This document shows positions 60,481 through 64,000 of a DNA stretch of 64,000 nucleotides, piece after piece. The notes beneath the pieces were generated by a model that saw nothing but the letters and a program-made list of their open reading frames with translations, had not been told where the DNA came from and did not search any database. The first letter of the stretch is position 1, and each line of letters begins with the position of its first letter. The stretch is from Siphonodentalium dalli. Taxonomy: Eukaryota > Mollusca > Scaphopoda > Gadilida > Siphonodentaliidae. The stretch is taken from the NCBI GenBank assembly GCA_032622095.1, contig CP136063.1, positions 26,724,987 through 26,788,986 on the forward strand, read 5' to 3'. The translations under genes were made by a program, and so were the position numbers.

Positions 60481-61324
60481 TCCACTAAAATGTCAGACTG
60501 GAAACAAGTAGACTCTGAAAGTAGACCGCCATATTTGATACTTTTGTTAATTTCAACTCGCACAGTCCACCAGAAAGTTAGTTATGAGGAATAATATTTG
60601 TATAATAAGCAAACGCTCTTTAAATTCTTAAAACAGCCCAAAAACACTTTTTTCCAATAAAATTTCAACTGGACACAGGTAAACTCTGAAAGTAGACACG
60701 TTATTGATAAATAAACCATTCGCATGTCGTCTTAGACAATCCGAAATGGCGCGACCATTGTTTTCGACCAAAGGAATCTGACTTGTGAAATCAGCGAGGG
60801 TGGGGGTAGGGTTAGCTTTTCTGCGATATCTTTACCAAAATTCGATGTATCGAAGTTTTGTTTGTGGCATATGATCAAGATATCCTTGTAGATTGTTCAT
60901 GTTCGTCTATATGTGATGTAGCTCATTTTAAGAATATACAATACCTTAATATTTGGGAAATAAAATTGAAAATGCAGTCATAAATACAATTCATCTGATG
61001 ATATTATGACACTATTCCTTATTAAGATATGTAATTAAGTAATTTGTGGCAAGACCTCCCCATGTTTTTCGATTTCCAAGAACAAAGAAAGCCACTTACC
61101 GAACTTTCTATGCGTAATAGCATATTTTTATTACCAGGTAGACGGGGAAAAAATAGAGGGGTACACAAACAAAAGCCTCACACAAACCTGTTTCCACTAA
61201 AATATCAAGCTGGAAACAGGTAGATTCTGAAAATAGACACACTGGTGGTGTAGAAACTGTTCTCATATCGCTTTTAACATTCCGAAAACGCGCGACCATT
61301 TTTTTCGACATAATGAATCCGACT
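60481..61324. repeat. Diverged dispersed repeats with CTGGAAACAGGTAGA-type text
   Basis: Related modules at about 60480-60530, 60655-60790 and 61185-61324 share TTCCACTAAAAT.TCA, CTGGAAACA.GTAGA.TCTGAAA.TAGAC, TCTTAGACAATCCGAAA- or TTTTAACATTCCGAAA-like text, and GCGCGACCATT.TTTTCGAC. AACGCTCTTTAAAT words near 60435 and 60613 resemble those in the transposon at 48.2-50.1 kb. No gene. Confidence 0.6.
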
Positions 61325-63400
61325 AACCCGTTTTAAACAAGGACAGGTGAAATATTTTCATTTTACTAGTTGGAGTTATTCTCGGCTAATCATTTGTAAC
61401 CGTAACCGCTAAAACACGTCGCATTTTTGAAACGACTTGCAAATGTATTCTCGGCTAATCATTTGTAACCGTAACCGCTAAAACATGTCTCATTTTTGAA
61501 ACGACTTGCAAATGTAACTTTGTAACCCGTTTTAAACAAGGACAGGTGAAATATGTTCATTTTACTAGTTGGAGTTATTCTCGGCTAATCATTTGTAACA
61601 GTAACCGCTAAAACATGTCTCATTTTTGAAACAACTTGCAAATGTAACTTTGTAACCCGTTTTAAACAAGGACAGGTGAAATATTTTCATTTTACTAGTT
61701 GGAGTTATTCTCGGCTAATCATTTGTAACCGTAACAGCTAAAACACGTCGCATTTTTGAAACGACTTGCAAATGTAACTTTGTAACCCGTTTTAAACAAG
61801 GACAGGTGAAATATTTTCATTTTACTAGTTGGAGTTATTCTCGGCTAATCATTTGTAACCCTAACCGCTAAAACACGTCGCATTTTTGAAACGACTTGCA
61901 AATGTAACTTTGTAACCCGTTTTAAACAAGGACAGGTAAAATATTTTCATTTTTCTAGTTGGAGTTATTCTCGGCTAATCATTTGTAACCGTAACCGCGA
62001 AAACACGTCGCATTTTTGAAACGACTTCCAAATGTAACCGTAACCGCGAAAACACGTCGCATTTTTGAAACGACTTGCAAATGTAACTTTTTAACCAGTT
62101 TTTAACAAGGATGGGTGAAATATTTTCATTTTTCTAGTTGGAGTTATTCTCAGCTAATCATTTGTAACCGTAACCGCTAAAACATGTCTCATTTTTGAAA
62201 CGACTTGCAAATGTAACTTTGTAACCCGTTTTAAACAAGGACAGGTGAAATATGTTCATTTTACTAGTTGGAGTTATTCTCGGCTAATCATTTGTAACCG
62301 TAACAGCTAAAACACGTCGCATTTTTGAAACGACTTGCAAATGTAACTTTGTAACCCGTTTTAAACAAGGACAGGTAAAATATTTTCATTTTACTAGTTG
62401 GAGTTATTCTCGGCTAATCATTTGTAACCGTAACCGCGAAAACACGTCGCATTTTTGAAACGACTTCCAAATGTAACCGTAACCGCGAAAACACGTCGCA
62501 TTTTTGAAACGACTTGCAAATGTAACTTTTTAACCAGTTTTTAACAAGGATGGGTGAAATATTTTCATTTTACTAGTTGGAGTTATTCTCGGCTAATCAT
62601 TTGTAACCGTAACCGCTAAAACATGTCTCATTTTTGAAACGACTTGCAAATGTAACTTTGTAACCCGTTTTAAACAAGGACAGGTGAAATATGTTAATTT
62701 TACTAGTTGGAGTTATTCTCGGCTAATCATTTGTAACCGTAACAGCTAAAACACGTCGCATTTTTGAAACGACTTGCAAATGTAACTTTGTAACCCGTTT
62801 TAAACAAGGACAGGTGAAATATTTTCATTTTACTAGTTGGAATTATTCTCGGCTAATCATTTGTAACCCTAACCGCTAAAACACGTCGCATTTTTGAAAC
62901 GACTTGCAAATGTAACTTTGTAACCCGTTTTAAACAAGGACAGGTAAAATATTTTCATTTTTCTAGTTGGAGTTATTCTCGGCTAATCATTTGTAACCGT
63001 AACCGCGAAAACACGTCGCATTTTTGAAACGACTTCCAAATGTAACCGTAACCGCGAAAACACGTCGCATTTTTGAAACGACTTGCAAATGTAACTTTGT
63101 AACCAGTTTTTAACAAGGATGGGTGAAATATTTTCATTTTTCTAGTTGGAATTATTCTCTGCCAATCATTTGTAACCGTAACCGAGAAAACACGTCGCAT
63201 TTTTGAAACGACTTCCAAATGTAACCGTAACCGCGAAAACACGTCGCATTTTTGAAACGACTTGCAAATGTAACTTTGTAACCCGTTTTTAACAAGGATG
63301 GGTGAAATATTTTCATTATTCTAGTTGGAGTTATTCTCTGCCAATCATTTGTAACCGTAACCGAGAAAACACGTCGCATTTTTGAAACGACTTGCAAATG
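61325..63400. repeat. 130-bp satellite array with partial-monomer insertions
   Basis: GTAACCCG landmarks at 61522, 61652, 61782 and 61912 are 130 bp apart, and the pattern continues to about 63400 (roughly 15 units). Some units are lengthened by an extra copy of about 50 bp of the monomer (GTAACCGTAACCGCGAAAAC to GACTTGCAA), recognisable by the variant GACTTCCAAATGTAACCG at about 62023, 62463, 63032 and 63211. Variants (ATATGTTCAT, GTAACAGCTAAAAC, TTAACCAGTTTTTAAC) recur in order, indicating higher-order repeats. Minus-strand open frames here are repeat by-products. Confidence 0.95.
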
Positions 63401-63625
63401 TTTCCTATGTAACCAGGTTACAAAATGCATAACGTATATTTCCTGCACCAAAACTGGACATGTCTATCACCGCCTGGTCAAACTACACACACGTACCAAG
63501 TTTCGTTCCGATCGGTCGAGAATCGTAGATTTGTATCAATGACAGACAAACATTCAAACAAACAAACAAACAAACAAACAAACAGACAGAGGTCTTCAAA
63601 ATATATATGAGATATGATACTATCA
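63401..63625. mobile_element. Transposon-like tail ending in an AAAC microsatellite
   Basis: Text of the type ACCAAGTTTCGTTCCGATCGGTCGAGAATCGTAGATTTGTATCAATGACAGACAAAC, read here in pieces from 63497, followed by about seven AAAC units (63555-63585) and a short AT tail, resembles the 3' ends of abundant invertebrate repeats. Class is not resolved. Confidence 0.45.
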
Positions 63626-64000
63626 AAGGGAGGTTTTGAACAACAATCCATTTATGCACAATTAGAGTTTCACTAGTATAACTACAACATGTGGCTACAA
63701 GTAGAGAAAGTCGTACGGTATACACACTAACATGGTGCTATGAAAACATCATGTTTTGACTTCAGGGGTGCTATTCACCAAGCGAGACTATTTTATAAAC
63801 CAGGTAGTTTGATTGGTAGCGGCTGAACGCCAATGTATCTTTGCATTAGCGCAAACGACACACGCTGTCGATGGTGTAATTGATCCAATATATCAGAGTT
63901 GTCACTTGTCAATTGACGCCGTCTCACGACTGATTCATGAACACTGCACACAATCGGCATGTATAGCGGTATAATGTTTGGGTATAATTGTGTGGAGACT
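63626..64000. other. Right edge, no gene recognised
   Basis: No domain-bearing frame or repeat seen. Confidence 0.35.

Noticed and set aside
62973-63451. Minus-strand open frames of 89 and 99 codons
   Set aside because: They encode the same peptide blocks repeated by the 130-bp satellite and have no independent coding evidence.

Overview
The window reads as repeat-dominated nuclear DNA of an animal. Three things point that way: APE-type non-LTR retrotransposon remains, a C-type lectin exon with intron-style splice signals, and dense satellites and inverted-repeat transposons. The AT-rich composition and the style of the repeats suggest a marine invertebrate, perhaps a mollusc, but that is inference. 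No bacterial operons, rRNA or tRNA genes were seen, and almost no host coding sequence.

Layout. Positions 1-5.3 kb hold a decayed LINE 3' fragment (about 535-1234, +) and low-copy, weakly repeated DNA. Positions 5.36-11.35 kb are consecutive tandem families with periods of about 138, 560, 212-216, 292 and 170 bp; the 212-bp units end in a 31-bp near-palindrome. A perfect 42-bp inverted repeat lies at 12123-12227. About 100 bp later a 22-bp satellite begins and fills 12326-34620 (about 1,013 assembled monomers), ending in a 100-N gap. The satellite has long-range higher-order structure, with multi-kb blocks repeated at offsets near 2684, 3265 and 10369 bp.

After the gap come a small terminal-inverted-repeat element (34721-35059), a second LINE 3' fragment (35237-35560, -), more tandem duplications with periods of about 155-208 bp, and a 313-bp fold-back element (38320-38632). 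A nearly full coding-length but broken LINE (about 45125-48147, -) follows. It has an endonuclease, a reverse transcriptase and a degenerate 2A-like peptide. A 1.93-kb terminal-inverted-repeat transposon (48202-50135) abuts its 5' side.

The only convincing host gene piece is the last exon of a C-type lectin domain gene at 55084-55304 (-). Its final 14 codons, stop included, have been amplified into a 42-bp minisatellite just downstream. A possible exon on the same strand lies at 59710-59832, beside a 1.1-kb inverted-repeat element carrying copies of a 16-bp palindrome. A 130-bp satellite (61325-63400) and an AAAC-repeat transposon-like tail close the window.

The genes do not form a pathway. 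The story is repeat birth: at a stop codon, at palindromes, and as nested higher-order blocks. All family calls come from reading motifs by eye; no database search was run.
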